Counted from the first letter of the stretch, positions 1 to 9,662 are shown. The stretch is DNA of 64,000 nucleotides from Bradyrhizobium genosp. L (GCF_015624485.1 NZ_CP061378.1:186001-250000); one strand, 5' to 3'. Translations and numbers: made by a program. The notes: a model not told the origin generated them from the sequence alone.

Positions 1-155
1 GTCTCAACCCGGTAGTCCGGATCGAATTGAAGGATGGTCGCGTCTAGGCTTTCGAGGTCTAGGACCATCTTTCGCAGGGCTTCGTGGGTATTCTCGATAT
101 CGCCCGCCAACCTGGCCCGCTTCTCGACGAGGCCGCTCAATACAAAACTGTTCAT
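1..155 (-). CDS. Partial hypothetical protein (N-terminal 51 residues)
   Basis: The frame starts at ATG 155 and runs off the left edge, so only the N-terminus is visible (MNSFVLSGLVEKRARLAGD at the start). It is charged and heptad-like around residues 10 to 40, which suggests a short coiled coil. A GGGAG ribosome-binding site lies just upstream in the 3' arm of a hairpin. From memory, similar short proteins of unknown function recur in Bradyrhizobium and relatives; this is recall, not a search. It sits directly beside the truncated comM, so it may belong to the DNA that replaced the 5' half of that gene. No function can be assigned. Confidence 0.6.
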   Translation of the reverse strand, partial: MNSFVLSGLVEKRARLAGDIENTHEALRKMVLDLESLDATILQFDPDYRVE

Positions 156-163
156 GGCTGCAT

Positions 164-181
164 CTCCCGTGATGGCGGGAG
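164..181 (-). promoter_or_regulatory. Hairpin over the ribosome-binding site of the partial gene
   Basis: CTCCCG (164-169), a six-base loop and CGGGAG (176-181) form a perfect 6-bp stem. On the minus strand the GGGAG of the downstream arm is the Shine-Dalgarno sequence for the ATG at 155. If formed in mRNA, the hairpin would occlude the ribosome-binding site. The structure is seen; its regulatory role is inferred. Confidence 0.4.
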
Positions 182-193
182 TGTAAGCAAATC

Positions 194-234
194 AGGTAGC
201 ATAGCCGACAGGTGGCTTGGTGAGTTTGCTACCT
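194..234. repeat. Inverted repeat at the comM breakpoint
   Basis: AGGTAGCA (194-201) and TGCTACCT (227-234) are perfect inverted copies. The right copy ends two bases before the first codon of the residual comM reading frame. With flanks the match is about 10 of 11 bases. It could be the end of an inserted element or a simple hairpin. No transposase is visible, so its identity is open. Confidence 0.4.
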
Positions 235-235
235 A

Positions 236-1060
236 ATGCCGGAGCTGCTCGAAGTCTCGATGATCGCGTCGGTCGCCGGCGAGATCCGCGACGGCGCGCT
301 GACGGCGCGGCGTCCGTTCCGCAGCCCGCACCATTCCGCCAGCATGGCCGCGCTGACCGGCGGCGGCATGCGCGCAAAACCCGGCGAGATCTCGCTGGCG
401 CATCAGGGCGTGCTGTTCCTCGATGAATTGCCGGAGTTCGATCCGCGCGTGCTGGATTCGTTGCGCCAGCCGCTGGAGAATGGCGAGGTTTCGGTGAGCC
501 GGGCCAACCACCGGGTCACCTATCCGGCGCGCTTCATGCTGGTCGCGGCGATGAACCCGTGCCGCTGCGGCCGCGCCTATGAGCCCGGCTATTCCTGCAA
601 GCGCGGTCAGCTCGACCGCTGCACCGCCGATTACCAGATGCGGATCTCCGGTCCGCTGATGGACCGCATCGATCTCAGGATCGAGGTGCCGGCCGTGACC
701 GCCGCCGACCTGATCCTGCCCCCGCCGGCAGAGGGATCGGCCGAGGTCGCCGCCCGCGTCGCGGCAGCACGCAACATCCAGCTCGCGCGTTACGCGGCGG
801 CCGGCATGCCGCATGTCCGCACCAATGCGGAAGCACCGAGCGCGCTGCTCGAGACCATCGCGCGCCCCGACGCGCATGGCCAAAAACTGTTGCGCGAGGC
901 CGCCGACACCATGCACCTCACCGCGCGCGGCTATCACCGCGTGCTGCGGGTGGCGCGCACGCTCGCCGATCTCGACGGCGCCGAGACGATCGGCCGGCTG
1001 CACCTCGCCGAAGCGCTGTCCTATCGTGCATTGGCCGACGATCTGCGCCGCGCGGCCTGA
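236..1060 (+). pseudogene. comM: 5'-truncated comM/yifB (Mg-chelatase-like AAA+ ATPase)
   Basis: The frame encodes about 274 residues matching the C-terminal half of ComM/YifB, which is normally about 510 residues. Present are the Walker B segment LFLDELPEF, the RSPHHSASMAALTGGG block, the Cys motif NPCRCG with a following C-rich stretch, and the C-terminal Mg_chelatase region ending in SYRALADDLRRAA. Missing are the Lon-like N-terminal domain and the Walker A loop, which normally lies just before LLEVSMIASVAGE. The homology starts abruptly at codon 2 or 3 of the remaining frame, next to an inverted repeat and a foreign-looking gene. The family aids branch migration of transforming DNA. Without Walker A this remnant should not work as an ATPase. 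Confidence 0.85.
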
Positions 1061-1206
1061 TCTGAGACCATCCAGAGCCGAAGCTGTTGTCTCGATTCGT
1101 GCCGGAATCGGCCGCGCGTCAACGCCACAGTAACCACTCCCGTTTACGCTCCGCAAACCATAAGCGCCGCGATCCGCGGGACGCTTGGGTCGAGCGAGTT
1201 GGTGTC

Positions 1207-1728
1207 ATGTTGCGTTTCAAGATTCTGGCTTCGGTGGTCCCCCTTGCCGTGGCCGCAGTGTTTGCCCGCGTCGAATTCCTGCCGGGACAGCGGCCCTGCA
1301 TCGAGGTCGGCGACGCGACCTTGCAGATCGCATCGATCCCGTGGTTTGCCGACCTCCATGTCGCCTTCACTGACGATCCCCGCCTCGCCACCGTGCGCGT
1401 CCAGGTCACCGACAATGCCGAGACCGCCGACTTCACCGTGATCGACGACGTCGACGATGCCGAAGCCGGCGCCTGCGAGAGCAACGGCGTGCCGCAGCTG
1501 ATCGCGATCTCCGGCAGCCCGTCGACGTCCGATCCGATCATCTATCTCTCGCATGACGACGGTCCGTCCGACTACCGCGTGTTCGTGCAGTCGAAGACGT
1601 TTTCGGTCCGCGAGGCGGCGGCCCTGATCGTCAGTGCCCGCGGCGGCCAACGCCGCATCGAGGCGGCGTCGCTGCCGTCAAGCGCACCCCTCCGCGCCCC
1701 GGTCGTGGCGCAGTTGACGCTTCGTTAA
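1207..1728 (+). CDS. Conserved hypothetical protein with N-terminal membrane anchor
   Basis: A 173-residue frame is read from ATG 1207. The same frame is open about 40 codons further upstream (from 1087), but that stretch is basic and unlike a protein start. Residues 5 to 20 are hydrophobic (FKILASVVPLAVAAVFA) after a lysine, so the protein is either exported or anchored in the inner membrane. The rest is acidic and rich in Val, Asp and Ala, with beta-strand-like segments such as TVRVQVTDNAETADFTVID. No catalytic motif is recognised. It lies between the comM remnant and a sensor kinase on the same strand, with a 52-base gap to the kinase. Function unknown. Confidence 0.6.
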   Translation: MLRFKILASVVPLAVAAVFARVEFLPGQRPCIEVGDATLQIASIPWFADLHVAFTDDPRLATVRVQVTDNAETADFTVIDDVDDAEAGACESNGVPQLIAISGSPSTSDPIIYLSHDDGPSDYRVFVQSKTFSVREAAALIVSARGGQRRIEAASLPSSAPLRAPVVAQLTLR

Positions 1729-1780
1729 CCCTGTTCGCAGGGCGGCGCGAAACAGCCACCAACCTCAAGCACTTTGCAAG

Positions 1781-4081
1781 GTGGCCGGACGCATCGTCGC
1801 CGGCAGATTCAAGCTGTCAGGGCCGCTATTGATGGGGCGTATTTTCCGGATCAAGTTGCGCCTGCGCCGCTTCATGCGGCGCCATCCCAGGATTACCTCG
1901 GCCGTCCGTTCCTTCATGATCTTCTCGGCCGCGTTCGGCGGCGCGTTCGGATTCATCTCGGGCGCCCTCTCCGAACACAGCGGCTACGACCCCAATGCGT
2001 TCGCGATCGGGGTCAGCTTCCTGTTCGCGCTGGCCTGCCTCTGGATCGTGACGCTCGGCATCCGCCTGCGGCTGCTGCGGACCAAGCTGCGCACCATCGC
2101 CACCCATAACGAGGCGATGGCGGACCGCAATTGGGAACTGCAGGAAGCCGAGCAGCGCGCCAGCACGCTGTTCGAGGCGCAGGGCGACCTGATCGTGCTG
2201 CGCGACCTCGAGGGCCGCATCACCTACGCCAACGACGCCTATTGCGAACTGGCGCAGGTCTCGCGCGACGATCTGATCGACAGCACCGCAACGCTGAAGA
2301 TCCTCGAACAGGGCAGCAGCGCGCTCGAATCCAGCGGCACGCGGGTCTACGACCAGAAGATCGAGGGACCGCTCGGCCCGCGCTGGATCGCCTGGCGCGA
2401 GGGCCTGGTGCGCAACGACGCCGGCGCGCCGGCGGAGGTGCAGAGCGTCGGCCGCGACGTCACCGACCGCACCGAGAGCGAGCGGGCGCTGGCCGAGGCG
2501 CGCGACCAGGCCGACGCCGCCAACCGCGCCAAGTCGCGCTTCCTGGCGATGGCGAGCCACGAGATCCGCACGCCGCTGAACGGCATCATCGGCATGAGCG
2601 GGCTGTTGATGGATACACAGCTGACGCCGGAGCAGACCACCTATGTCAAGGCGGTCAAGACCTCCGGCGACGCGCTGCTCGCGCTGATCGAGGAGCTGCT
2701 CGACTATTCCAAGATCGAGGCCGGCAAGATTGATCTCGAGCACCGTGCCTTCGCGCTGCCGGGCATGATCGAGGAGATCACCGAATTGCTGGCCCCGCGC
2801 GCGCAGGCCAAGGGCATCGAGGTTGCCGCCTATGTCGACGAGCGGCTGCCCTTGCAGGTGATCGGCGACGCTGCGCGGCTGCGCCAGGTGCTGCTCAACC
2901 TCGCCGGCAACGCCATCAAGTTCACCGCGACCGGCGGCGTGGCGCTGATCGTCGAGCCCGGCATCTGGCCGAACGAGATCAGCTTCCTGGTGCGCGACAC
3001 CGGCATCGGCATCCCGCCGGATGCGCAGCAGAGAATTTTCCGCGAGTTCGAGCAGGCCGACCAGGGAATCGCGCGCAGCTATGGCGGCACCGGCCTCGGC
3101 CTGTCGATCAGCGACCGCATCGTCAAGCGGATGGGCGGCCGTATCGCGCTGGCGAGCACGCCCGGCGCCGGCTCGACCTTCGAAGTGTCGATCCCGCTCG
3201 CCGCTGACGACACCGGCGAGGCCAACAGTTTTGCCGCGCCCGATCTCGCGAGGCAGTCGATCATGCTGGTGGTGCCGCACAGCATCGAGGCCTCGCTGAT
3301 CGCGCGGCGGCTGCAACGCTGGGGCGCGCACACCTGCATCGTGTCGGATCCCGAGGTCGCCGCGGCGCTGCTGCCGGAGCGCACCTGGCACGCGGTGCTG
3401 ATCGACCACGCCCTCGGTGCGCCGGCGATGGAGGTATTCGCCGCGGCCGCGCGCAGCCATGCGACCCACCGCATCGTGATGTTCACCCCGGCGACGCGGC
3501 AGGACCTGTTGGCGTCCGCAACGCCGCTGTTCACCGGCTACCTGGTCAAGCCGTTGCGCGCCTCCTCGCTCGCCGCGCGCCTCACCGCCTCGCCCGAAGT
3601 CGCAGCGCCGAGCCTTGCGATCGAGGCGCTCGCCGAGGCCGAGCCGACAGCCCCGGCGACGACGGCGCGGGACAAGGGGTTCTCGATCCTGGTGGCCGAG
3701 GACAACGAGATCAACGCGCTGTTGATGCGCTCGCTGCTGTCGCGGCTCGGCCATACCGTGGTCGTCACCATCGACGGCGAGCAGGCGATGGAATCCTGGC
3801 TGTCGGCGCAATCGGCCGGCACGCCCTACGACCTCGTGCTGATGGATATCCAGATGCCGCGCCTCAACGGCATCGAGACCACCAAGCGCATCCGTGCGCA
3901 TGAGTCCGCCGAGCCCGGCCGCCGGACCCCGATCCTGGCGCTGACCGCCAACACGCTGGTGGAAGACCGCTACGCCTGCTTCGAGGCCGGCATGGATGGT
4001 TTCCTGATCAAGCCGCTCGACCGCGAGAAGCTGGAACAGGCGCTCGCGGGCCTCGCCGCGTCGCGGCATATCGCGGCGTAG
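1781..4081 (+). CDS. Hybrid sensor histidine kinase (PAS-HisKA-HATPase-REC-REC)
   Basis: A 766-residue membrane sensor from GTG 1781; ATG 1832 (residue 18) is an equally possible start. Two hydrophobic segments lie near residues 45-62 and 73-94, then a PAS domain at about 128-230. The HisKA box [12 protein letters not shown] carries the phospho-accepting His260. The ATPase domain has the N box around Asn377, DTGIGIP at 406-412 and GGTGLGLSI at 435-443. Residues 494-600 resemble a receiver with Asp542 and Lys590 but lack the N-terminal acidic pair. Residues 634-755 form a full receiver (VAEDNE, Asp689 in LMDIQMP, Lys744). It should autophosphorylate at His260 and pass phosphate to Asp689. No cognate regulator is adjacent, and the signal is unknown. 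Confidence 0.9.
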   Translation: MAGRIVAGRFKLSGPLLMGRIFRIKLRLRRFMRRHPRITSAVRSFMIFSAAFGGAFGFISGALSEHSGYDPNAFAIGVSFLFALACLWIVTLGIRLRLLRTKLRTIATHNEAMADRNWELQEAEQRASTLFEAQGDLIVLRDLEGRITYANDAYCELAQVSRDDLIDSTATLKILEQGSSALESSGTRVYDQKIEGPLGPRWIAWREGLVRNDAGAPAEVQSVGRDVTDRTESERALAEARDQADAANRAKSRFLAMASHEIRTPLNGIIGMSGLLMDTQLTPEQTTYVKAVKTSGDALLALIEELLDYSKIEAGKIDLEHRAFALPGMIEEITELLAPRAQAKGIEVAAYVDERLPLQVIGDAARLRQVLLNLAGNAIKFTATGGVALIVEPGIWPNEISFLVRDTGIGIPPDAQQRIFREFEQADQGIARSYGGTGLGLSISDRIVKRMGGRIALASTPGAGSTFEVSIPLAADDTGEANSFAAPDLARQSIMLVVPHSIEASLIARRLQRWGAHTCIVSDPEVAAALLPERTWHAVLIDHALGAPAMEVFAAAARSHATHRIVMFTPATRQDLLASATPLFTGYLVKPLRASSLAARLTASPEVAAPSLAIEALAEAEPTAPATTARDKGFSILVAEDNEINALLMRSLLSRLGHTVVVTIDGEQAMESWLSAQSAGTPYDLVLMDIQMPRLNGIETTKRIRAHESAEPGRRTPILALTANTLVEDRYACFEAGMDGFLIKPLDREKLEQALAGLAASRHIAA

Positions 4082-4089
4082 GCTGAATT

Positions 4090-4176
4090 GTAGGGTGGGC
4101 AAAGCGCAGCGTGCCCACCATCACGAGCACGCCGGGGAGGGTGGGCACGGCGCAAGTGCGCCTTTGCCCACCCTAC
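4090..4176. repeat. Interspersed palindrome, family A copy 1
   Basis: A perfect 15-bp inverted repeat, GTAGGGTGGGCAAAG (4090-4104) against CTTTGCCCACCCTAC (4162-4176), encloses a GC-rich partly self-complementary centre. It fills the gap between the convergent kinase gene and coaA, and could act as a bidirectional terminator. Related copies lie at 26157-26241 and 38411-38493. Confidence 0.85.
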
Positions 4177-4201
4177 GGATCTGGGTGATGCGGCCCGACA
4201 G

Positions 4202-5158
4202 CTACAGCCGCCGCAGCGCCACCGATTGCACCACGTGGTCGGCGCCCTTCTTCAGGATCAGCGTCGCGCGCGGCCGGGTCGGCCGAATGTTGTCCTCGAG
4301 ATTGGCGAGGTTGGTGCGCTCCCAGATCGCGATCGCGGTCGCGGTGGCTTCCTCGTCGGACAGCGGCGCATAGCGGTGGAAGTACGACCTCGGATCGGTA
4401 AACGCCGTGTCGCGCAGCGCCAGGAAGCGCTTGATGTACCACTGCCGCAGCGCGGCTTCCTCGGCATCGATGTAAACCGAGAAGTCGAAGAAGTCGGAGA
4501 CGAACGGCACCGCCTTGCCGTCGCGCGGCAGCCGGCCGGCCTGCAGCACGTTGACGCCTTCGACGATCAGGATGTCGGGCTGGTCGATCTCGACCCATTT
4601 GTTCGGCACGATATCGTAGGTCAGATGCGAATAGACCGGCGCCCGGACCCGGCGGCGCCCGGCCTTGATGTCGCTGAGGAACGACAGCAGCGTCGGCAGG
4701 TCATAGCTTTCCGGAAAGCCCTTGCGCTGCATGATGCCCTGGCGCTCGAGCACGGCGTTGGGAAACAGGAAACCGTCGGTCGTGATCAAATCGACTTTCG
4801 GCCGCGGCGACCAGCGGGCGAGCATGGCCTGCAGCACGCGCGCGGTGGTCGACTTGCCGACCGCGACCGAACCCGCAACGCCGATGATGTAGGGCATCTT
4901 GCGGTCGCGGATGTTGAGGAACTGGCGCTGCGAATAATACAGCCGCTGGGTCGCATCGACATAGATCGAGAGCAGCCGCGACAGCGGCAGATAGATGTCC
5001 TCGACCTCCTGCAAGTCGAGGCGGTCGTGCATCGAGCGCAGCCGGTCGAACTCGCCGGGCTCCAGCGTCATCGGCGTGTCGTCGCGCAGATGCGACCACT
5101 GCTGACGTGTGAAGACGCGGTAGGGATTGTATTGCTGATCTGGTGCCCGAATGTCCAT
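4202..5158 (-). CDS. coaA: Pantothenate kinase type I
   Basis: A 318-residue CoaA, the usual length for the prokaryotic type I enzyme. It phosphorylates pantothenate with ATP, the first step of coenzyme A synthesis in the cytoplasm. The P-loop GSVAVGKST is at residues 96-104. The start [18 protein letters not shown], the TTDGFLFPN block and IVEGVNVLQ are all typical. It is the last gene of the his operon run, 15 bases after hisE, an arrangement common in Rhizobiales. Another CoA gene, coaE, lies about 11 kb away in this window. Confidence 0.97.
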   Translation of the reverse strand: MDIRAPDQQYNPYRVFTRQQWSHLRDDTPMTLEPGEFDRLRSMHDRLDLQEVEDIYLPLSRLLSIYVDATQRLYYSQRQFLNIRDRKMPYIIGVAGSVAVGKSTTARVLQAMLARWSPRPKVDLITTDGFLFPNAVLERQGIMQRKGFPESYDLPTLLSFLSDIKAGRRRVRAPVYSHLTYDIVPNKWVEIDQPDILIVEGVNVLQAGRLPRDGKAVPFVSDFFDFSVYIDAEEAALRQWYIKRFLALRDTAFTDPRSYFHRYAPLSDEEATATAIAIWERTNLANLEDNIRPTRPRATLILKKGADHVVQSVALRRL

Positions 5159-5173
5159 GAGACCGCCCCTTGA

Positions 5174-5497
5174 TCAATCGCGCTTGCGCGCCGCCTTCTC
5201 TTCCAGTCCGGACATCGCGGTGCGCTTCTCCAGCGCCGCCTCGACATCCTCCAGTTTCACGCCGCGTGACTTCAGCAGAACCAGCAGATGAAACACCAGA
5301 TCCGCGCTCTCGGCGATGAGGTGATCGCGGTCATTCTCGACCGCGGCGATCACGGTCTCGACCGCCTCCTCGCCCAGCTTCTTGGCGCAATGCTCCGCGC
5401 CCTTGTCGAGCAGCTTGCGGGTATAGGACGCCTCGCCGCCCGACACAGCGCGGGCATCGATGGTGGCGGCCAGATCGTGGACCGTGAAACGCGACAT
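5174..5497 (-). CDS. hisE: Phosphoribosyl-ATP pyrophosphatase
   Basis: A 107-residue protein from ATG 5497; the in-frame TTG one codon upstream is less likely. It hydrolyses PR-ATP to PR-AMP, the second step of histidine synthesis. The MazG-like motif KLGEEAVETVIAA and the acidic ESADLVFHLLVLL helix form the usual metal site. The separate hisE is typical of alphaproteobacteria, where hisI is a different gene (none is in this window). It follows hisF after a 93-base gap with two hairpins and precedes coaA. Confidence 0.96.
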   Translation of the reverse strand: MSRFTVHDLAATIDARAVSGGEASYTRKLLDKGAEHCAKKLGEEAVETVIAAVENDRDHLIAESADLVFHLLVLLKSRGVKLEDVEAALEKRTAMSGLEEKAARKRD

Positions 5498-5521
5498 CAA
5501 CTCAACTCACGCAAGAGCGCC

Positions 5522-5555
5522 GGCACCGCCCCGGTGCCATCCCCAAAATGGGGAT
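5522..5555. repeat. Two adjacent small hairpins between hisF and hisE
   Basis: GGCACC (5522-5527) pairs with GGTGCC (5533-5538). ATCCCCA (5539-5545) pairs with TGGGGAT (5549-5555) across three A residues. They fill the only wide gap inside the his-coaA run. They may separate mRNA segments or be a short dispersed repeat; the role is not known. Confidence 0.5.
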
Positions 5556-5590
5556 TAGCATTTTTGTGACAAGGAGTCCCCGATCTCGCG

Positions 5591-6367
5591 CTAGGGATCC
5601 AGCCGCATCGGCAGGCCCGAGCGCACCATGTGATCCTTGGCTTGGCGGATGGTAAATTCCCCGAAGTGGAAGATCGAGGCGGCGAGCACGCCGGTGGCGT
5701 GACCCTCGCGGACGCCGTCGACCAGGTGGTCGAGATTACCGACGCCGCCGGACGCGATGACCGGTACGGGAACACTGTCGGCGATCGCCCGGGTCAGCGG
5801 CAGGTCAAAGCCCTGCCGCGTGCCGTCGCGGTCCATCGAAGTCAGCAGTATCTCGCCGGCGCCGAGCGCGACCACTTCCTGGGCATATTCGATGGCGTCG
5901 ATGCCCGTGGCATTACGTCCACCATGGGTGAAGATTTCCCAGCGGTCCGAGCCGCCGGGGCGCTTGACCCGCTTGGCGTCGATCGCGACCACGATGCATT
6001 GCTCGCCATATTTTTCGGCGGCTTCCTTGACGAACTCGCGACGGCTGACCGCCGCCGAATTGATCGAAACCTTGTCGGCGCCGGAGCGCAGCAGGGTCTT
6101 GATGTCGTCGACGGTGCGGACGCCGCCGCCGACCGTCAGCGGCATGAAGCAGGCTTCCGCGGTCCGCCGCACCACGTCCAGCATGATGCCGCGGTTCTCG
6201 TGGGTTGCGGTGATGTCGAGGAAGGTGAGCTCGTCGGCGCCGGCGGCATCATAGGCGATCGCGGCTTCGACCGGATCGCCGGCGTCGCGCAGATCGACGA
6301 AGTTGACGCCCTTGACCACGCGCCCGTCCTTGACGTCGAGACAGGGGATCACGCGAACCTTGAACAT
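5591..6367 (-). CDS. hisF: Imidazole glycerol phosphate synthase subunit HisF
   Basis: A 258-residue TIM-barrel cyclase. With HisH it converts PRFAR and ammonia from glutamine into imidazole glycerol phosphate and AICAR. The catalytic Asp11 sits in [14 protein letters not shown], and the second Asp is in VVAIDAKR near residue 130. Phosphate-binding glycines appear in [12 protein letters not shown] and [10 protein letters not shown] good AGGAGAG ribosome-binding site precedes ATG 6367. It lies 9 bases after hisA in the same operon. Length and motifs are normal. Confidence 0.98.
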   Translation of the reverse strand: MFKVRVIPCLDVKDGRVVKGVNFVDLRDAGDPVEAAIAYDAAGADELTFLDITATHENRGIMLDVVRRTAEACFMPLTVGGGVRTVDDIKTLLRSGADKVSINSAAVSRREFVKEAAEKYGEQCIVVAIDAKRVKRPGGSDRWEIFTHGGRNATGIDAIEYAQEVVALGAGEILLTSMDRDGTRQGFDLPLTRAIADSVPVPVIASGGVGNLDHLVDGVREGHATGVLAASIFHFGEFTIRQAKDHMVRSGLPMRLDP

Positions 6368-6376
6368 GTTTCTCTC

Positions 6377-7108
6377 CTAGGCCGCGCTACGGATCAGCTT
6401 GAGCGCGGCGGCCGGATCGAGCCGGCCGTCGTAGAGCGCGCGGCCGACGATGGCGCCAGCGAGCTTCTTCGCGCGCGGCTCCAGCAAGGCCTTGACGTCG
6501 TCGATCGAGGCGAAGCCGCCGGAGGCGATCACCGGAATCGAGATGCGCTCGGCCAAGGCGATCGTGGCATCTAGATTGAGGCCCTTGAGCAGGCCATCGC
6601 GGGCGATATCGGTGAAGATGATCGCGGTGACACCGGCATCTTCAAAACGTTGCGCGATCTCGAGCGCGGTGACGTGCGAGGTCTCGGCCCAGCCCTCGAC
6701 CGCGACCTTGCCGTCGCGGGCATCGAGCCCGACCGCGACGCGGCCGGGGAATTTCTTCGCCGCGCCCTTCACCAGTTCCGGATCGCGCACCGCGGCGGTC
6801 CCGATGATGACGCGCGTGATGCCCTTGTCGAGCCAGGCCTCGATGGTCTTGAGGTCGCGGATACCGCCGCCGAGCTGAACGGGCATGGTGACGGCGTTGA
6901 GCATCGCCTCGACCGCCTGCGCGTTCATCGGCTTGCCGGCGAAAGCGCCGTCGAGGTCGACAATATGGAGATATTCGAATCCCTGCGCGGCGAAGGCGCG
7001 GGCCTGCGCCGCCGGATCGAGATTGAACACGGTGGCGCGCGCCATGTCGCCCTGCTCGAGGCGCACGCACTGGCCGTTCTTCAGGTCAACCGCTGGAAAG
7101 AGGATCAC
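6377..7108 (-). CDS. hisA: Phosphoribosylformimino-AICAR-P isomerase
   Basis: I start this 243-residue gene at GTG 7108, because the GTGA there overlaps the hisH stop and the family begins [12 protein letters not shown]; a GTG three codons upstream is also in frame. It catalyses the Amadori rearrangement of ProFAR to PRFAR. The catalytic Asp8 is in PAVDLKNG and the second Asp is in [10 protein letters not shown]. Phosphate-binding motifs are LGGGIRDL and VIASGGFAS. Overlap with hisH implies translational coupling. Confidence 0.97.
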   Translation of the reverse strand: MILFPAVDLKNGQCVRLEQGDMARATVFNLDPAAQARAFAAQGFEYLHIVDLDGAFAGKPMNAQAVEAMLNAVTMPVQLGGGIRDLKTIEAWLDKGITRVIIGTAAVRDPELVKGAAKKFPGRVAVGLDARDGKVAVEGWAETSHVTALEIAQRFEDAGVTAIIFTDIARDGLLKGLNLDATIALAERISIPVIASGGFASIDDVKALLEPRAKKLAGAIVGRALYDGRLDPAAALKLIRSAA

Positions 7109-7755
7109 GGCTTCCACTTCAAGAAGTTCGAGATCAGGGCCAAGCCGAAACGCTGGCTCTTCTCGGGGTGAAACTGGGTGCCGATCGCGGTGTCCTTCCC
7201 GACGATCGCAGTCACCGGCCCGCCATAGTCGGCGCGCGCCAGCACGTCCGCCTCATTGGCGGCGTTGAGGTGATAGGAGTGCACGAAATAGGCGTGGCGG
7301 CCCTTCGGCCCGAGCGGCAGCCGCTCCAGCACCGGGTGCTCGCGGACGGGATCGAGCGTATTCCACCCCATGTGCGGGACCTTGAGGTTTTCGTCGCGCG
7401 GTTCGATCTTCACGACGTCACCGCCGATCCAGTCGAAGCCTTCGGTGATGACATGCTCCTTGCCGCGCGTCGCCATCAGCTGCATGCCGACGCAGATGCC
7501 GAAGAACGGCCGTGCCTTGACCCTGACCGCTTCGGTGAGCGCCTCCAGCATGCCGTCGACCGCATCGACGCCGCGGCGGCAATCGGCAAAGGCGCCGACG
7601 CCGGGCAGCACGATGCGATCGGCGCGATACACCGCATCAGGATCGCGCGTCACCTTGATGGCCTGCGGATCTTCCATGCTGCGCGCGGCGCGCTCGAAGG
7701 CTTTTGCCGCCGAATGCAGATTGCCGGAGCCGTAATCGATGATGGCAACGGTCAT
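7105..7755 (-). CDS. hisH: Imidazole glycerol phosphate synthase glutaminase subunit HisH
   Basis: A 216-residue class I glutamine amidotransferase from ATG 7755, which has a GGAGGA ribosome-binding site and opens with the typical [15 protein letters not shown]. The nucleophile Cys88 lies in [10 protein letters not shown], and the His-Glu pair is in [10 protein letters not shown] near the C-terminus. It makes ammonia from glutamine for HisF. The start codon overlaps the stop of the upstream DUF2628 gene as ATGA, and its stop overlaps hisA as GTGA, so three genes are tightly coupled. Confidence 0.98.
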   Translation of the reverse strand: MTVAIIDYGSGNLHSAAKAFERAARSMEDPQAIKVTRDPDAVYRADRIVLPGVGAFADCRRGVDAVDGMLEALTEAVRVKARPFFGICVGMQLMATRGKEHVITEGFDWIGGDVVKIEPRDENLKVPHMGWNTLDPVREHPVLERLPLGPKGRHAYFVHSYHLNAANEADVLARADYGGPVTAIVGKDTAIGTQFHPEKSQRFGLALISNFLKWKP

Positions 7756-8282
7756 CGCGATCCTCCTGGCTCTGGAAACAATCCGATGATGCCGCCTTGC
7801 GGCAGCGGCGGGGCCTTCGAGAACGGTTGGCCCGGAACATTTCGGGTCGGCGGCGGCGCGCCGCGATCGACCGACCATTGGTCGTTGACGACGCCGCGGT
7901 GACGTGCGGTCCAGCGATCGAAGAAGCGGCGCTCGGCGGCTTCCTCGTCATCGGCCACGACGATGTCGAGCTGGCGCCATTTGCGCCGCGACAACGTCCA
8001 GCGCTGCAGGCTCGCGGCCTCGAACCCGAGCAACAGCATCAGCACGAGGTCGACGAGGAAAACCGCTCCACCGCCAAGGCCGAGCTTCACCAGTGCGAAG
8101 TCGACCGCGAAGGTGAGGACGAGCCAGCCGAGCAGCGCCAGCCAGAGCCGGTGCCAGGCGAGCCAGATCACGCCGGTCACCGCGGCCCAGAAATGGAAGC
8201 CGTCACGTACGAAAGCGAATTTGTCGGTCGCCGCGAGATCGGCGCCGTTCCCCAAGGGGGCATGCACTGTGTAGACCGGCAT
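7752..8282 (-). CDS. DUF2628 membrane protein in the his operon
   Basis: A 176-residue protein beginning [11 protein letters not shown], with aromatic-rich [19 protein letters not shown] and two to three hydrophobic helices at about residues 32-95. It matches what I recall of the DUF2628 family. The C-terminal third is polar and proline-rich. It sits between hisB (27 bases upstream) and hisH (4-base overlap). This placement is recurrent in Rhizobiales, but no histidine-related activity is known. It could be a passenger expressed with the operon, or have an unrecognised membrane role. Confidence 0.85.
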   Translation of the reverse strand: MPVYTVHAPLGNGADLAATDKFAFVRDGFHFWAAVTGVIWLAWHRLWLALLGWLVLTFAVDFALVKLGLGGGAVFLVDLVLMLLLGFEAASLQRWTLSRRKWRQLDIVVADDEEAAERRFFDRWTARHRGVVNDQWSVDRGAPPPTRNVPGQPFSKAPPLPQGGIIGLFPEPGGSR

Positions 8283-8309
8283 CGGAAACTCCGCCGAGAT
8301 GAGGAGACG

Positions 8310-8903
8310 TCAGCCGCCGAGCTGACCCTTCGTCGAGGGCACTTCGCCCTGGGCGCGCGGATCGATCGCGACCGCCGTCCGGAGCGCCCTCGCCAGACCC
8401 TTGAAGCAGGATTCGGCGATATGATGGCTGTTCTCGCCATATAGGGTCTCGACGTGGAGAGTCACGCCGGCGTTCATCGCAAAGGCGTTGAACCACTCGC
8501 GCACCAGCTCGGTGTCGAACTCGCCGATCTTGTCGCGCGGGAAGTCGGCCTTGAACACCAGCACCGGACGCCCCGAAATGTCGATCACGATCCGCGACAG
8601 CGTCTCGTCCATCGGCATGTGGATCGAGGCGTAACGGGTGATGCCGGCCATGTTGCCGAGCGCCTGCTTCACGGCCTGGCCGAGCGCAATTCCGACGTCT
8701 TCGGTGGTGTGGTGGTAATCGACATGGAGATCGCCATCCGCCTTCACCGTGATGTCGATGCGGGAATGCCGGGCCAGGAGATCGAGCATATGATCGAAGA
8801 AGCCGATCCCGGTCGAAACCGTGGATACGCCCTTCCCGTCGAGGTTGACCGTCACCTCGATGTCGGTCTCCTTGGTCTTGCGCTTGATGGTCGCCGTGCG
8901 CAT
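8310..8903 (-). CDS. hisB: Imidazoleglycerol-phosphate dehydratase
   Basis: A 197-residue monofunctional HisB, without the phosphatase domain of enteric bacteria, as usual in alphaproteobacteria. It removes water from imidazole glycerol phosphate to give imidazole acetol phosphate. The paired manganese-binding motifs are complete: [23 protein letters not shown], and [17 protein letters not shown] near the C-terminus. It is the first gene of the minus-strand his run and is divergent from hslV across a 199-base gap, which should hold both promoters. Confidence 0.98.
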   Translation of the reverse strand: MRTATIKRKTKETDIEVTVNLDGKGVSTVSTGIGFFDHMLDLLARHSRIDITVKADGDLHVDYHHTTEDVGIALGQAVKQALGNMAGITRYASIHMPMDETLSRIVIDISGRPVLVFKADFPRDKIGEFDTELVREWFNAFAMNAGVTLHVETLYGENSHHIAESCFKGLARALRTAVAIDPRAQGEVPSTKGQLGG

Positions 8904-9102
8904 GAAAATCGAGCTCTCTCGTGCCGAAAACGCAAATCCTCTAATCGCCGGCCTTTTAACAGGCCGATGTCACCTTCGCTACTGCGGGATGACGCCAAAT
9001 TGCCCCGACTTGCGGCCATGGTGACCAAAATGGCCCGCAAAGACCCCCTGGATTGTAACCCCCTGCCGGACCGCCTAAATCAGCCCGGACAAGAGGTAAC
9101 TT

Positions 9103-9660
9103 ATGCAAGCATCCCAAAATGAGCTGCCGGTCTGGCATGGCACCACGATCTGCACCGTCCGCAAGGGCGGCAGGGTGGTGATCGGCGGCGACGGCCAGGT
9201 CTCGATCGGCCAGACCGTGATCAAGGCCAATGCCAAGAAGGTCCGCCGGATCGGCAAGGGCGACGTGATCGGCGGTTTTGCCGGCGCCACCGCCGACGCC
9301 TTCACCTTGTTCGAGCGCCTCGAGGGCAAGCTCGAGCAATATCCGGGGCAATTGACCCGGGCCTGCGTCGAGCTCGCCAAGGACTGGCGCACCGACCGCT
9401 ATTTGCGCCGGCTGGAGGCGATGATGATCGTCGCTGACAAGGATGTCTCGCTGGTGCTGACCGGTACCGGCGACGTGCTGGAGCCTGAAAGTGGCGTGAT
9501 GGCGATCGGCTCCGGCGGCAATTATGCGCTGGCCGCCGCGCGTGCACTTATCGACACCGACAAGGACGCCGAGACCATCGTGCGCCGCGCGCTCGATATC
9601 GCGGCCGATATCTGCGTCTACACCAACCGCAACGTGACGATCGAGTCGATCGGCGGCTGA
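9103..9660 (+). CDS. hslV: ATP-dependent protease subunit HslV (ClpQ)
   Basis: A 185-residue threonine peptidase of the HslUV proteasome-like complex. The short propeptide [13 protein letters not shown] ends before Thr14, which becomes the N-terminal nucleophile ([13 protein letters not shown]). The GGDGQVS motif and the C-terminal [10 protein letters not shown] are typical. A GAGGT ribosome-binding site precedes ATG 9103. It lies upstream of a GNAT gene and hslU on the same strand. Heat-shock control is expected, but I did not find a convincing RpoH promoter in the hisB-hslV gap. Confidence 0.98.
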   Translation: MQASQNELPVWHGTTICTVRKGGRVVIGGDGQVSIGQTVIKANAKKVRRIGKGDVIGGFAGATADAFTLFERLEGKLEQYPGQLTRACVELAKDWRTDRYLRRLEAMMIVADKDVSLVLTGTGDVLEPESGVMAIGSGGNYALAAARALIDTDKDAETIVRRALDIAADICVYTNRNVTIESIGG

Positions 9661-9662
9661 GC

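Noticed and set aside
1826..4102. A 758-codon open frame antisense to the hybrid kinase
   Set aside because: Its translation is Arg/Ala/Gly/Gln-rich without any family motif, and the plus strand has a complete kinase. High GC content leaves such antisense frames open.
8904..9102. A heat-shock (RpoH) promoter for hslV
   Set aside because: CTTG occurs near 9008, but no acceptable -10 follows at the right distance.
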